Below, piece by piece: positions 20,204 to 30,902 of a stretch of 64,000 nt of DNA. This DNA is from Nitrospirota bacterium (GTDB lineage Bacteria > Nitrospirota > JACRHJ01). Both the position numbers and the translations under genes were made by a program. A model generated the notes under the pieces. It was not told where the DNA came from. It searched no databases and worked only from the letters and a program-made list of their open reading frames with translations. Numbering within the stretch: position 1 is the stretch's first letter; each line of letters begins with the position of its first letter. Location: assembly GCA_016212105.1 (NCBI GenBank), contig JACRHJ010000060.1, positions 62,001-126,000 of the forward strand. Direction: 5' to 3'.

Positions 20204-23200
20204 ATGAAGCCCGCAGAACACAAACTCGGGAACAAGGGTTATACCCTCGTGGAACTCGTTATCGCAGCCGCGATAGCCGCCGTGGTCCTGTACGGCCTGA
20301 CGCAGGCCTTCAAGGCGCTCAGCAACTCGTACCAGTCAGCCAAGCTCAACACAGAGCTCCAGCAGAACGTCCGCTCGACTGTCGAGCAGCTTACGAGGCT
20401 GACGTCCATGGCAGGCTATGCCGGAGGCTGTCTTGTCGACGCCGACAAGCACGTGCACGGCCTCGTTTACAAGCGTGACGCGGACGACCACGTCCCGTTC
20501 ACCGACACGACGGACGATTCATTCGATATCATCGCCTCCAGCGCCAACTCCCTGTGCTTCACGTTCTGGGACGAGGACCCCGCGTACGAATACGACGACG
20601 CCATGTACACGCGGGAGAAGCGGTTAAGGATATACCACAACGCCGCCACCGACAAGGTGTACGCTATTATAGAGAGGTGCAAGGTCGAGGACGCGTCGTC
20701 GGAATCCGAGAAGTTCGAGGTCATGCCGGGGATGCCGGTGGAACTCGCGGAGGACATCACAAGCCTGGAGTTCAGGTATATCAAGAGCAACAACATGGAC
20801 ATCACCGGCACCCTGAGCGACGACACCATCAAGGAAGTCAGGAAGGTGGAGCTCATAGTCACCGGCAAGTCGAGCAGGAAGGACCCGTCCACCATAACCA
20901 AGACCTCGTCCGGCAGGTTCATCACGTACTCGCTGATGTCCGACGTGCGGCCTTTCAACCTCGGCCTGGAGGGGCAGGTCGCGGACGTCACCCCGCCGGT
21001 CGTGCCTAGCGGCCTGAGCGCATCCGACCCGCACAACTGCGGTGACATACGGCTGCACTGGCACCCGAACACCGAGATAGACATCGCCGGTTACGAGGTG
21101 AACTGGGGCCTCGACTCAAGCCTCGGCGAAAGACAGAGGTTCGGGAACGTCACGGCCTGCACCATCACCGTCATGTCCACCAATACGGACTATTATTTCG
21201 GCCTGTCCGCGTACGACACCTCCGGACTCGGCAGCGCCACGTCCGCGCCCATACACACGGACGGCGTGAACGACACCACCTCCAACCCGGACGAGCCGTC
21301 CGTGGCGCCGGTCAACTACAGGGCCACCGCCGGACCCGGCAACGGAGAGATTACGCTCGCATGGGACATGCACCCTGACCCGGACGTGACGTACTACGAG
21401 ATATACCGGAAGATGATAACCAACACCGACAGCATATCCGGCTTCACGTATCCCGCCGTCGCCTCGACACCGGGCGTGACGACGCTCGTGGCCGACAAGG
21501 TCGCGTTCGATACCCTCGTCACGACGACCGCAGGCGGCTACGAGTTCACGGACAGCAACCTGATAGGCTGCCGGATGTACGACTACGCCGTGGTGCCGCG
21601 CGTGTGGTGCGACACGGCGGCCCCGTTGCTCAAAGACTCGTACCCGGATACCGTGTTCGCCAGGGCGTACGGCAACGGGGCGGATATCGGCACCGGCACG
21701 CCCAAGGACAACACCGTACCGCCGGACGACCAGGCGCCGTCCGCGCCCACGCAGTTTGTCGCCATACCAGGCGCGAACAGGGTCTTCCTGACCTGGCAGA
21801 ACCCGTCCGACGCGGACATAGACCGCATACAGATAGTCAGGACCGACGCATACCCGTTCCCGGACACGCTCAGCGACGGCGTGCTTGCATACGACAGCGC
21901 CACCGACCCGGCGTATATAGGCGACCCGGGCGCCACCAACGCCGGGAAGATAGACGACGGAGACGTCCAGAACGACACCTGCTACTACTACACTGCGTTC
22001 GCGGTGGACCGGTGCGAGCACGTCAGCGCCCTCTGGGACGCGACATTGGTCCCCCCGAGCTGGGAGCAGCAAGGCACGCACAGCAGGAACAGCGTGGACG
22101 GCGATGAGGCCTGCGCCAGGCCGTGCAATGACGACCCGCACGGCAGCCCGCAGTCGCCGCCTTTGGGCACGTTCACCGCCGGATACTGCTCCAACCCCGT
22201 CCCGAGCGTTGCCATCCGGTGGGGCGACCCCACCCCGCTGGACGCCGACACCGTCGGCTACAAGGCGTACAGGGCAACCGGGACCACGGCCAGCCACACG
22301 GAGACCGCCCTGCTGTCCAACATCAAGGGTACCGGCGGGTACAACCTATACTCTGACACCGGCGCGACAGAGGGCGAGATATACACATACTACGTCAGGC
22401 AGGAGGACTGCTCGAACAACCTCAGCGACACAACCGGCATCACGGATGTGACCGCGTACCCCGGCAAGGTGTACTACAACAGCGCGGCGGCCACCAGGGT
22501 AACCGGCACGTACTACAACGCAGTCCGCATCACCGGCAAGAACTCGAGCAGGTACAACGCCTGGCTGAACGGCGTCACGCTCACCTGGTCCGGTGGAGGA
22601 AGGGAGACCGACGCGTTTCTTACCAAGGTCCAGATATGGGACGGCGTCGCATATTCCACAGTCTACGACGGGCCCGCGGTCACTTCCGGGACGTATGTGC
22701 CGTTCGGCGCCGGGAACCAGGCTTATGACGCAAGGTTCCTGCGCGCGGCCACAAGCCTGACGGCGCGGCCGTACTTCTACCTGAGCTTCACGTTCAAGAC
22801 GGCGGCCGGGCTGGTCAACAGCACCGTTGACATGCGCGACGCCAGCATGACCATATCATACGACTTCGACCTGTACTACCGTCTAAACGGCGGGGAACCC
22901 ATACGGCAGGACAGTTCGCTTACCGGTTCTTGCCAGGACGAGGTCTACACGGTCATGAAGCCGACCGGCCCGACCTTCATGCAGGTGACCCAGAACCAGC
23001 CGAGGACGTCCACCATCTCCGTGACGAACACCGGCCTGATAAGGGTGCCGGCGAGCGCCCTTACGGACGTGAGCACGTACGTCACGGACACGTCCGCTGC
23101 CGCCACAGGCATCGAGTCGGTGAAGCTGTTCTACGCCTTCACCAACAGGACGACATCCCGTCCGCCGTCCGTCGGGTCTATACCTGACGCGATCAACAGG

Positions 23201-25612
23201 AAGACGGCCAGCAACCCGAGGGGCTTCACGGGCATGACGACCGTCGCGGTCAACCCCGGCAGCGACTTCGTCCAGTACAAGACGACCTTCGGCACGGACG
23301 GACACCCTGTGCCCGCGAGCAACGACTCCAGGGTGTGGTACTTCCTTGTAGCGACGGACAACGACGGCAACTTCACTCGCTGGCCGCAGCAGGCGGACCC
23401 GGACGTCGCCTTCAACTACGACCAGAACCCGGCCGGGCCGAGCGACAGCGACACGTACACCGTCTCCGCGACCATCACCTCGCCTGCCGCGCTGGCGGTC
23501 GTGGGCAACACCGTCAATATAACCGGCACGGCCACGTCCTCGTCGGCCGACCCGACACTGCAGGTGTCGTCCGTGCAGGTCCAGATAGACGGCGGGGCCT
23601 GGTCCGACTGCGTCTACAACAGCGTCACCCACGCCTGGACGTTCGGATGGGTCACGGACCCGGGTGACGTCGCCCCGGGCGTGGCCCGCACTATTACAGT
23701 CATCGCGTCCGCCGGCTCCGGGGACTCGCTGAAGACCGCTACAGTGACGCGCACCGTGACCGTGAACAACACACCGTCCGCGAGCTGCAGCATAACGTCG
23801 CCGCTCAACGGCGCGGAGGTATTAGGGCCTGTAAACGTAACGGTGAACGCGGCCGCGTCGCCGGGGACGCCGGACGAGGTCGCTGTAACTGTCGACGGCG
23901 GGGCGACGTGGAACCCGGCGATATACAACAGCGGGACTGGCTTGTACGAGTTCCTCTGGAGCACCACCTCGGTGGCTGACAGCCCGCCGAACTACACGCT
24001 GCAGGCGCGCGCGGTCAAGGACACCGTCACGGCCAACAGCGCGGCGGTCAGCGTGACGGTGAACAACCCGGACAACGTCAGTTGTCAGATAGTCAGCCCT
24101 GTCAACAACAGCACCGTCAGCGGCGTCGTCAATGTACAGATAGCCGCTGCTTCGAACGGGTCATTTACCGTCCAGGTATCCTTCGACGACGGCGCGACAT
24201 GGACTACCATAGGCGCCCCGGGCGCAAGCGGTTACTACGAGAGAAGCTGGGATACGGCCGCCTTCGACGACGTCTGGAAAAACATAAAGGCAAGGGCGAC
24301 CAAGGGCGTCGCCACGGCCAACGACGCGGTGAAGGTCTATGTTAACAACGACGTAACCGTGACGTGCGATATAACCTCGCCGGCATCCGGCAGCACGGTA
24401 TTCAGCACAGTGCCCATTACCGTGAACGCCACGTCCTCTCCGACCGCGCTCAGCGGCGTCACGGCCACCATCGACGGCGTGCCTCACGCGATGACGGACA
24501 GCGGAGGCGGGACGTACACGTACAACTGGGACACGTCCGTTTATGGGGACGGCACGTCGCACACCATAACAGTGACCGCGACATCCGGCGTCAACACGGC
24601 GACGGACAGCATAACCGTGACGAAGAACTCCGGCTCGGTGACCCTGACCATATCCAACCCGGCGGCCGGCTCCGTGCAGACCGGGACGTTCACGGTCCAG
24701 GCCCAGGCGTCCACAGACGTCGGCACGATAGACGCTGTCGAGGTGTCCACGGACGGCTTGAGTTGGGCTGGAACCACCCTCGTCGGGGCAAACTACGAGC
24801 AGACATACACCATCAGCACGCCGCGCAACTGCGAGGCCTGGACGGTGTACGTCAGGGCGACAAACTCCCAGCAAGTGCAGACGACGAGGTCGGTGAGCTT
24901 CACGGTCAACACCGCCTCCGATCTCCTGTGCGAGATAACCAGCCCGACGGGCGGCACGCTGCCGGGCTTCTATGTGGCGTCGAGGCCTGTCACCAAGCGC
25001 ATCATGCTGAACGCGCCGACCACCGGCAACCCGGCCACCAGTGTGGATGTAAGCATAGACGGCGGTGCGTGGATGCCGGCCGTGCTTGAGACCACGCCTA
25101 CATGGCACTACGACTGGACCCTGCCGGAAGGCGAGACGCTGACCGCGCACACCATCAACGCGAGGGCGAGGATCGTCGCCACCTGCTCGACCACGACGGC
25201 AAACGCGACACAGGTGAACGTCAACGTGGACACCGTGGTGCCGACTATCACGTTCACCAGCCTGGGCTACAGTTACGTCAAGACGGGTGTACCTTATACA
25301 GGCACCGTTGCAAGCCCGTCCACCAGTGCTGCGGCCCCGACTGTTTTATACAGGGGTGCTGCGCTCACCTGGAGAATAACCGTAAGCGATACGGCAGGCT
25401 CCGGGATGAAGAAGCTCACTATGAATTACAACAACAACGGTACGAACACTAGCGTGGTCCAGGACATATCCGCAGGCGGGACGTACATATTTACCGCGAC
25501 GTTGCCGGGCAATACAAAACTTGGCGTATTCAACTTCGAAGCCGAGGACGTGGCTGGCAACGTCTCACTCTTGCCGACTATAGGGACGTTCTACCAGTTT
25601 AAGTCCAACTAA
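20204..25612 (+). CDS. Giant PilW-like minor prepilin with FN3-like and tandem Ig-like domains
   Basis: KGYTLVELVIAAAIAAVVLYGLTQAF prepilin motif; FN3-like segments (e.g. APVNYRATAGPGNGEITLAWD..YYEIYRK); repeated xxCxITSPxxGxxVxGxVxVxVxA Ig-like modules. Confidence 0.85.
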   Translation: MKPAEHKLGNKGYTLVELVIAAAIAAVVLYGLTQAFKALSNSYQSAKLNTELQQNVRSTVEQLTRLTSMAGYAGGCLVDADKHVHGLVYKRDADDHVPFTDTTDDSFDIIASSANSLCFTFWDEDPAYEYDDAMYTREKRLRIYHNAATDKVYAIIERCKVEDASSESEKFEVMPGMPVELAEDITSLEFRYIKSNNMDITGTLSDDTIKEVRKVELIVTGKSSRKDPSTITKTSSGRFITYSLMSDVRPFNLGLEGQVADVTPPVVPSGLSASDPHNCGDIRLHWHPNTEIDIAGYEVNWGLDSSLGERQRFGNVTACTITVMSTNTDYYFGLSAYDTSGLGSATSAPIHTDGVNDTTSNPDEPSVAPVNYRATAGPGNGEITLAWDMHPDPDVTYYEIYRKMITNTDSISGFTYPAVASTPGVTTLVADKVAFDTLVTTTAGGYEFTDSNLIGCRMYDYAVVPRVWCDTAAPLLKDSYPDTVFARAYGNGADIGTGTPKDNTVPPDDQAPSAPTQFVAIPGANRVFLTWQNPSDADIDRIQIVRTDAYPFPDTLSDGVLAYDSATDPAYIGDPGATNAGKIDDGDVQNDTCYYYTAFAVDRCEHVSALWDATLVPPSWEQQGTHSRNSVDGDEACARPCNDDPHGSPQSPPLGTFTAGYCSNPVPSVAIRWGDPTPLDADTVGYKAYRATGTTASHTETALLSNIKGTGGYNLYSDTGATEGEIYTYYVRQEDCSNNLSDTTGITDVTAYPGKVYYNSAAATRVTGTYYNAVRITGKNSSRYNAWLNGVTLTWSGGGRETDAFLTKVQIWDGVAYSTVYDGPAVTSGTYVPFGAGNQAYDARFLRAATSLTARPYFYLSFTFKTAAGLVNSTVDMRDASMTISYDFDLYYRLNGGEPIRQDSSLTGSCQDEVYTVMKPTGPTFMQVTQNQPRTSTISVTNTGLIRVPASALTDVSTYVTDTSAAATGIESVKLFYAFTNRTTSRPPSVGSIPDAINRKTASNPRGFTGMTTVAVNPGSDFVQYKTTFGTDGHPVPASNDSRVWYFLVATDNDGNFTRWPQQADPDVAFNYDQNPAGPSDSDTYTVSATITSPAALAVVGNTVNITGTATSSSADPTLQVSSVQVQIDGGAWSDCVYNSVTHAWTFGWVTDPGDVAPGVARTITVIASAGSGDSLKTATVTRTVTVNNTPSASCSITSPLNGAEVLGPVNVTVNAAASPGTPDEVAVTVDGGATWNPAIYNSGTGLYEFLWSTTSVADSPPNYTLQARAVKDTVTANSAAVSVTVNNPDNVSCQIVSPVNNSTVSGVVNVQIAAASNGSFTVQVSFDDGATWTTIGAPGASGYYERSWDTAAFDDVWKNIKARATKGVATANDAVKVYVNNDVTVTCDITSPASGSTVFSTVPITVNATSSPTALSGVTATIDGVPHAMTDSGGGTYTYNWDTSVYGDGTSHTITVTATSGVNTATDSITVTKNSGSVTLTISNPAAGSVQTGTFTVQAQASTDVGTIDAVEVSTDGLSWAGTTLVGANYEQTYTISTPRNCEAWTVYVRATNSQQVQTTRSVSFTVNTASDLLCEITSPTGGTLPGFYVASRPVTKRIMLNAPTTGNPATSVDVSIDGGAWMPAVLETTPTWHYDWTLPEGETLTAHTINARARIVATCSTTTANATQVNVNVDTVVPTITFTSLGYSYVKTGVPYTGTVASPSTSAAAPTVLYRGAALTWRITVSDTAGSGMKKLTMNYNNNGTNTSVVQDISAGGTYIFTATLPGNTKLGVFNFEAEDVAGNVSLLPTIGTFYQFKSN

Positions 25613-25646
25613 CCATGACCAGGCTCTGAGACAACGGAGGCGCGGG

Positions 25647-27029
25647 ATGCGGTACATAAATAAGCTGAAAGTGGTCATGAAGGACGAAAGGGGCGCGGCG
25701 CTCGTCATAGCGATGCTGATGATGATCGTCCTGACGCTCCTCGGGTTCACGTCCATGATGTACAGCACCATAGACCTGACCGTCGCGGGCAACGAGAGGA
25801 GTTCGCTCGCGGCCCAGTACGCCGCCGAGGCGGGCATAAGCCGCGGGATGGCGGAGCTTAACGCGGACCCGAGCCCGATTGCCGCGGCAGGGCCGTACGG
25901 AGCGGACGACCTGGACATTGACATGTCGGACTCCGTATCCGGGTACACGTATAACGTCCACATGCAGTACAAGGCCGACCCGGACATTGACGGCACTGGT
26001 GTTGGGCTGGACGGCGATGTGCTTACCGAGGTTGTCCTGTACAACAAGGAGTTCTACACGACATCGACCAAGGCGCCGGACGACGGCGGATACCCGGTCG
26101 TGGTCATCACCTCCACCGCGACGGATAATGTAACCGGGAGCAGCTCCATAATAGAGGTGGAGCTGACCAAGTTCACGATACCAATCGCCACCAGGATACA
26201 CGGCGCGCTGACCGCGAACGGCGCGGTGGACCTTCAGGGAAGCTTCGACATCGACGGAAACAACTTCGAAGAGGACGGCACCACCCCCTCCTCCATCGGG
26301 GCCAAGCCAGGCATAGACGCGCAGGGGGACGTCACCGTCCAGGCGAGCAAGGAGGACCAGGTATCCGGCAGCACGGGCGGCTCCAACTCCTTCACGGAGA
26401 ACGGCGCCGGGGCCAGCGACATGCTCACGTCGCTCGGCGACGCGCTCGGCTTCGACAACACGGCCGACGCGGACGAGTTCCTGGAAAACGAAAGCGTGGT
26501 GCAGGTCTTCGACTACTCCGCGGGCGAATGGCCGAGCCCGATGGACTCGTCGAAGGTCTATTATGTGCAGGTGTCCGGCGGTGTAAACTGCAACACTGAG
26601 CCGAACGGTACCGGCCTTCTGATCATCCACAACCCGCTGTTTAACCCGGAGGTGTGGTATTACTCCGACATGACCAGCTCCGGCTTCGACACATCAAACC
26701 CGCTGTACGACGCAAGGCTAGACCAATCTGTCGGCAACGCCGCCTATGATGCAGCCTACAAGACCAGCGTCGGCCCGGCGACACTGGGAAACGTAAACGG
26801 CAACGCCAACTTCAGGGGCGTCATCATAGCGGACGAGGTCAACGCGCTGCTCGGCAACATCAGCATAACCGGGGCAATCATAAGCCTCGCCAACGTGGCG
26901 GCCCATGCGGACGACCTTACCGGCAACTGCACCGTTAAATACAGCAGCGATGCGGTAGAGAAGTACGCGATGGCCGGCGGGACGCAGTTCAACACGAAGC
27001 TCTCCTGGAAGAAGAAGACCGCATACTGA
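25647..27029 (+). CDS. PilX-like pilus assembly protein
   Basis: DERGAALVIAMLMMIVLTLLGFTSMM..AGNERSSLAAQYAAEAGISRGMAEL. Confidence 0.8.
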   Translation: MRYINKLKVVMKDERGAALVIAMLMMIVLTLLGFTSMMYSTIDLTVAGNERSSLAAQYAAEAGISRGMAELNADPSPIAAAGPYGADDLDIDMSDSVSGYTYNVHMQYKADPDIDGTGVGLDGDVLTEVVLYNKEFYTTSTKAPDDGGYPVVVITSTATDNVTGSSSIIEVELTKFTIPIATRIHGALTANGAVDLQGSFDIDGNNFEEDGTTPSSIGAKPGIDAQGDVTVQASKEDQVSGSTGGSNSFTENGAGASDMLTSLGDALGFDNTADADEFLENESVVQVFDYSAGEWPSPMDSSKVYYVQVSGGVNCNTEPNGTGLLIIHNPLFNPEVWYYSDMTSSGFDTSNPLYDARLDQSVGNAAYDAAYKTSVGPATLGNVNGNANFRGVIIADEVNALLGNISITGAIISLANVAAHADDLTGNCTVKYSSDAVEKYAMAGGTQFNTKLSWKKKTAY

Positions 27030-27050
27030 TAAGCCGCAAGGCGGCCTAAG

Positions 27051-27076
27051 GGGACGGGTAGCCGTCCCCTTTTTTA
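27051..27076 (+). terminator. Intrinsic terminator after pilin cluster
   Basis: GGGGACGG-GTAG-CCGTCCCC followed by TTTTTT. Confidence 0.85.
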
Positions 27077-27350
27077 TTTGTGGAGACCCCTCACCCCCAG
27101 CCCCCCCGTTCGACTTCGCTCAGGGCAGGCTCTCTCCCGCGAGGAGAGGGGGATTAAGAGTGGCCGCCTCCTGCATTTATTCCCCTCCCCTTGCGGGAGG
27201 GGACTGAGGGGAGGGGGAATCGTAGAGACGCCCCCAGCCCACCTGCCCCCCTCCCACGCAGGTGGGGAGGGGGAAGAAATGCAAAACCCACCCTTCCCTC
27301 TTATCCCCTCCCTGTGCAGGGAGGGGAAGTTTCGAGCAAGAATTATTATA

Positions 27351-27525
27351 TTATTAAACCGGCAACAAAATAGGCAAACTTCCTGGACCCCGTGTCAAGC
27401 ACGGGGCGACGAACAAGCACACGTCATTCCCGCCCCGGCTTTAGACATACCGGGGCAGGCTTCAGCGGGAATCAAGTGACTTTTCTTACTTCGCATGGTT
27501 TGCATCTAATGCTGCCGGATTAACA
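27351..27525. repeat. MITE-like element, copy 4 (inverted)
   Basis: TTATTAAACCGGCAAC...GCTGCCGGATTAA, reverse complement of copies 2 and 3. Confidence 0.8.
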
Positions 27526-27716
27526 ATGGCTTCGACGAATCTCCCGCCCCCTGCAAGGGGGAGGGCTGGGGTGGGGGTAGGTTTGGGCTGTGGTGAGTGT
27601 GGGTTTACAGAAACCAGTCACCCGACAGATTCCCCTCGCCCCCGGCCCTGTTTTTCCTTGCCAATATTCACGGCGGCATGGTATCTTAGGGTTATACGAC
27701 AAACAGGAGGCCATAC

Positions 27717-28169
27717 ATGCTTACCGCGAAGGATATAATGACAACCGAGGTCGTAACGGTAGGCCCGCGCACGACGGTAGAGGAGCTGGCAAGGATACTG
27801 ATGGAGCACCACTTCTCAGGCGCGCCGGTCGTGGACGAGGCGGGCGTGCTCGTCGGCATCGTCACGGAGCACGACCTGATAAACAAGCAGAAGAGGCTCC
27901 ACATACCCACCGTCGTCCGGATACTCGACGCCTTCATCTACCTGGAGTCCTCGAAGAAGTTCGAGGAGGACCTCAAGCTCATGCTCGCCGAGAAGGTCGG
28001 CGACATCTGCAAGACGGACGTCGTGACCGTGGGCGAGGACGCGAGCGTGACCGAGATGGCCACGATAATGTCCGAGAAGGGCATACACCTCCTCCCCGTG
28101 ATGCGCGGCGGCAGGATGGTAGGCGTCGTCGGCAAGGAGGACATACTCCGGGCGATGACGCAGGGCTGA
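27717..28169 (+). CDS. CBS domain pair protein
   Basis: MLTAKDIMTTEVVTVGPRTTVEELARIL..GAPVVDEAGVLVGIVTEHDL. Confidence 0.92.
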   Translation: MLTAKDIMTTEVVTVGPRTTVEELARILMEHHFSGAPVVDEAGVLVGIVTEHDLINKQKRLHIPTVVRILDAFIYLESSKKFEEDLKLMLAEKVGDICKTDVVTVGEDASVTEMATIMSEKGIHLLPVMRGGRMVGVVGKEDILRAMTQG

Positions 28170-28171
28170 GC

Positions 28172-28639
28172 ATGGCGGGAACGCTTACCCTGCGCCTCGA
28201 CGCGCCGGAGAAGACGCGCGCCCTCGGCGAGGCAGTCGGGCGGCTTGCCGGGCCCGGTTGTTACATATGCCTGTACGGCGACCTCGGCGCGGGCAAGACG
28301 ACCTTCGTCCAGGGGCTCGCGGCCGGGCTCGGGGTTACGGAGGCGTACATCACCAGCCCAAGCTTCGCGCTCGTCAACGAGTACGCAGGGCGGCTTACGC
28401 TTTACCATATAGACCTCTACCGTCTTTCCGGGCCGGACGACCTGGCCGACATCGGTTTTTCCGAGTACCCCGGCGCGGGCGTCGCCGCCGTGGAGTGGCC
28501 TGAGCGCGCCGGTGAGTACCTCCCGGACGAGAGGCTTGACATCTTCATCGAGTATGACGGCGAAGGCCGGAGTATAAGGCTCGCCGCCTACGGCAAGTCA
28601 TGCGAGGCGCTCCTGGAGGCGATATGTCGGACGTCCTGA
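28172..28639 (+). CDS. tsaE: tRNA threonylcarbamoyladenosine biosynthesis ATPase TsaE
   Basis: [39 protein letters not shown]; start ATG 28172. Confidence 0.93.
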   Translation: MAGTLTLRLDAPEKTRALGEAVGRLAGPGCYICLYGDLGAGKTTFVQGLAAGLGVTEAYITSPSFALVNEYAGRLTLYHIDLYRLSGPDDLADIGFSEYPGAGVAAVEWPERAGEYLPDERLDIFIEYDGEGRSIRLAAYGKSCEALLEAICRTS

Positions 28640-29493
28640 AGGTCAGGACCGTTGGTATAATCTGCAAGCACGACAACCCGGAGGCCTGCGCCGCGGCCGG
28701 AAGGCTGTCCGCGTGGCTTCGGGAGCGCGGCGTCGAGCCGCTCGTGGACCAGTCCGCCGCGCGCTGCCTGTCCGTGCCCGGCACGCCCAAGGAGGAGATG
28801 CCGGAGCGCTCCGACGTACTTGTCGTACTCGGTGGGGACGGCACGCTCCTGTCCGTCGCGCGTCTCGTCGGGGCGAGGGGGAAGCCCATCGTCGGCGTGA
28901 ACCTCGGCACCCTCGGCTTCATCACCACGGTCGCCCTCGACCAGCTCTACCCGACGATGGAGACGGTGCTCTCCGGACAGTACAAGGTGCTGGAGCGGAT
29001 AACACTGCGCGCATCGATAAAACGGGACGGCAAGACCATCGCCCAGCACCACGTCCTAAACGACGCCGTGATAAACAAGGGCGCGCTCGCGAGGATTATC
29101 GACCTCGACGCGCACGTGGACGGCAGGTACCTGACGACATTCAAGGCCGACGGGCTCATCATGCACACGCCGACCGGCTCGACTGCGTACTCTCTCGCGG
29201 CCGGAGGGCCGATAGTCCACCCGGCGATGAGCTGCATAGGCGTGACGCCCATCTGCCCGCATACCCTGACCAACAGGCCGCTAATCGTCCCGGACGCCGC
29301 AGTGCTGGAGGTCGTGCTCATGTCCGAGAACGAAGACGTTTACCTGACGCTCGACGGGCAGGTCGGCTTCCTTCTCAAGTACAAGGACGTCGTCGAGGTC
29401 AGGGCGAGCACGCACAGGATGTACTTTGTTATGTCCCCGCATGAGGACTACTACCTAATGCTACGGACGAAGCTCAAGTGGGGGGAGAGGTGA
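28624..29493 (+). CDS. nadK: NAD kinase
   Basis: [48 protein letters not shown]; start ATG 28624. Confidence 0.95.
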   Translation: MSDVLKVRTVGIICKHDNPEACAAAGRLSAWLRERGVEPLVDQSAARCLSVPGTPKEEMPERSDVLVVLGGDGTLLSVARLVGARGKPIVGVNLGTLGFITTVALDQLYPTMETVLSGQYKVLERITLRASIKRDGKTIAQHHVLNDAVINKGALARIIDLDAHVDGRYLTTFKADGLIMHTPTGSTAYSLAAGGPIVHPAMSCIGVTPICPHTLTNRPLIVPDAAVLEVVLMSENEDVYLTLDGQVGFLLKYKDVVEVRASTHRMYFVMSPHEDYYLMLRTKLKWGER

Positions 29494-30335
29494 GCGCTGG
29501 TAATGTCAACATGCCTGCAGACGGCGCGGTACTCGCCGAATACCTCGAATATTTGCGCGACTCCGGCGTGACGGAGCGCTGGGGGCCGAGGAGCTTCCTC
29601 TGGGCGCGGGGAGGGGATCCTGCTCCGGAGCACGCCGAAGCACGGGATACCGACAGGGACTTAACGGACGAGGACGACCAGATGGCCGGAAAGACGCGCA
29701 CCACGGGTGTTGCCGTGGAGCCATACGAAGACCCGAACCACATGAAGGACCTGCGCATCGAACCGCCGGACGGCGGCTTCGGCACACTCGAAGAGGTACG
29801 CGGGTACCTGGGCGAGTGTACGCGGTGCAAGCTCTGCCGGGCCCGGACACACATTGTCTTCGGCGAGGGCAACCCGGACGCGAGGCTTGTCTTTGTCGGG
29901 GAGGGGCCTGGCAGGGACGAGGACATCAAGGGCGAGCCGTTCGTCGGACGCGCGGGACAGCTCCTTACCGACATCATAGAGAAGGGCATGAAGCTCACAC
30001 GCTCCGACGTCTACATTGCGAACGTAGTCAAGTGCCGCCCTCCGGAGAACAGGAACCCGGAAGACGACGAGATAGCCGCCTGCGAGCCGTTCCTGCTCGC
30101 CCAGCTGGACGTCATAAAGCCCAAGCTGATATGCGCGCTCGGCAAGTTCGCCGCCCAGACGCTCCTCAAGACCAGCGAGCCTATATCGTCCCTCAGGGGG
30201 CGCGTGTTCGACTACCACTGCATGAAGCTCGTGCCTACATACCACCCGGCCTATCTCCTCAGGAACCCCAAGGAGAAGGCGGCCGTCTGGAAGGACGTGC
30301 AGTTGATAATGTCGATGTACGGGGAGGATTATTAA
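29478..30335 (+). CDS. Type-4 uracil-DNA glycosylase
   Basis: [49 protein letters not shown]-terminal [10 protein letters not shown]. Confidence 0.93.
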   Translation: MGGEVSAGNVNMPADGAVLAEYLEYLRDSGVTERWGPRSFLWARGGDPAPEHAEARDTDRDLTDEDDQMAGKTRTTGVAVEPYEDPNHMKDLRIEPPDGGFGTLEEVRGYLGECTRCKLCRARTHIVFGEGNPDARLVFVGEGPGRDEDIKGEPFVGRAGQLLTDIIEKGMKLTRSDVYIANVVKCRPPENRNPEDDEIAACEPFLLAQLDVIKPKLICALGKFAAQTLLKTSEPISSLRGRVFDYHCMKLVPTYHPAYLLRNPKEKAAVWKDVQLIMSMYGEDY

Positions 30336-30829
30336 TGAAGCGTCTCTGGGCGCCCTGGCGGCTCGAATACATACTCGCGAAGAAGGAAGGCGGATGCGTC
30401 TTCTGCGCCGCCGTGGACGAGGACGACGACGCGAAGAACTACATCCTGCACAGGGCGGAGCGCTGCTTCGTGATAATGAACATCTACCCGTACAACAACG
30501 GGCATATGATGGTCATACCATACGAGCACGTAGAGGACCTGGAGAGCCTGCCGGACGAGACGCTCGCCGAGATGACCGTCATGACCAAGCACTGCTGCAC
30601 CGTCATGCGTGATGCCATGAACCCGCACGGCTTCAACATCGGCGCGAACGTGGGCGACGCGGCGGGCGCGGGCATCAAGGAGCATCTGCACTTCCATATC
30701 GTACCCCGCTGGCACGGGGACACGAACTACATGGCAGTGATAGACGACTGCCGTGTCATGCCGCAGCACCTGCGTGAGTCGTTTGACCAGATGAAGCCCG
30801 GGTTTGCGAAATTATTTGGGGGAAAGTAA
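30335..30829 (+). CDS. HIT family hydrolase
   Basis: [30 protein letters not shown] overlaps preceding stop. Confidence 0.93.
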   Translation: MKRLWAPWRLEYILAKKEGGCVFCAAVDEDDDAKNYILHRAERCFVIMNIYPYNNGHMMVIPYEHVEDLESLPDETLAEMTVMTKHCCTVMRDAMNPHGFNIGANVGDAAGAGIKEHLHFHIVPRWHGDTNYMAVIDDCRVMPQHLRESFDQMKPGFAKLFGGK

Positions 30830-30902
30830 CGGGAACAATACGGCAGCTGCACTTCATGGGTTTGGCAATGAAATGCACGCAACCCGGCCCTGAGCGGTAT
30901 TT

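Noticed and set aside
27077-27660. CRISPR array
   Set aside because: Repeats are variable palindromes of uneven spacing without unique uniform spacers or cas genes.
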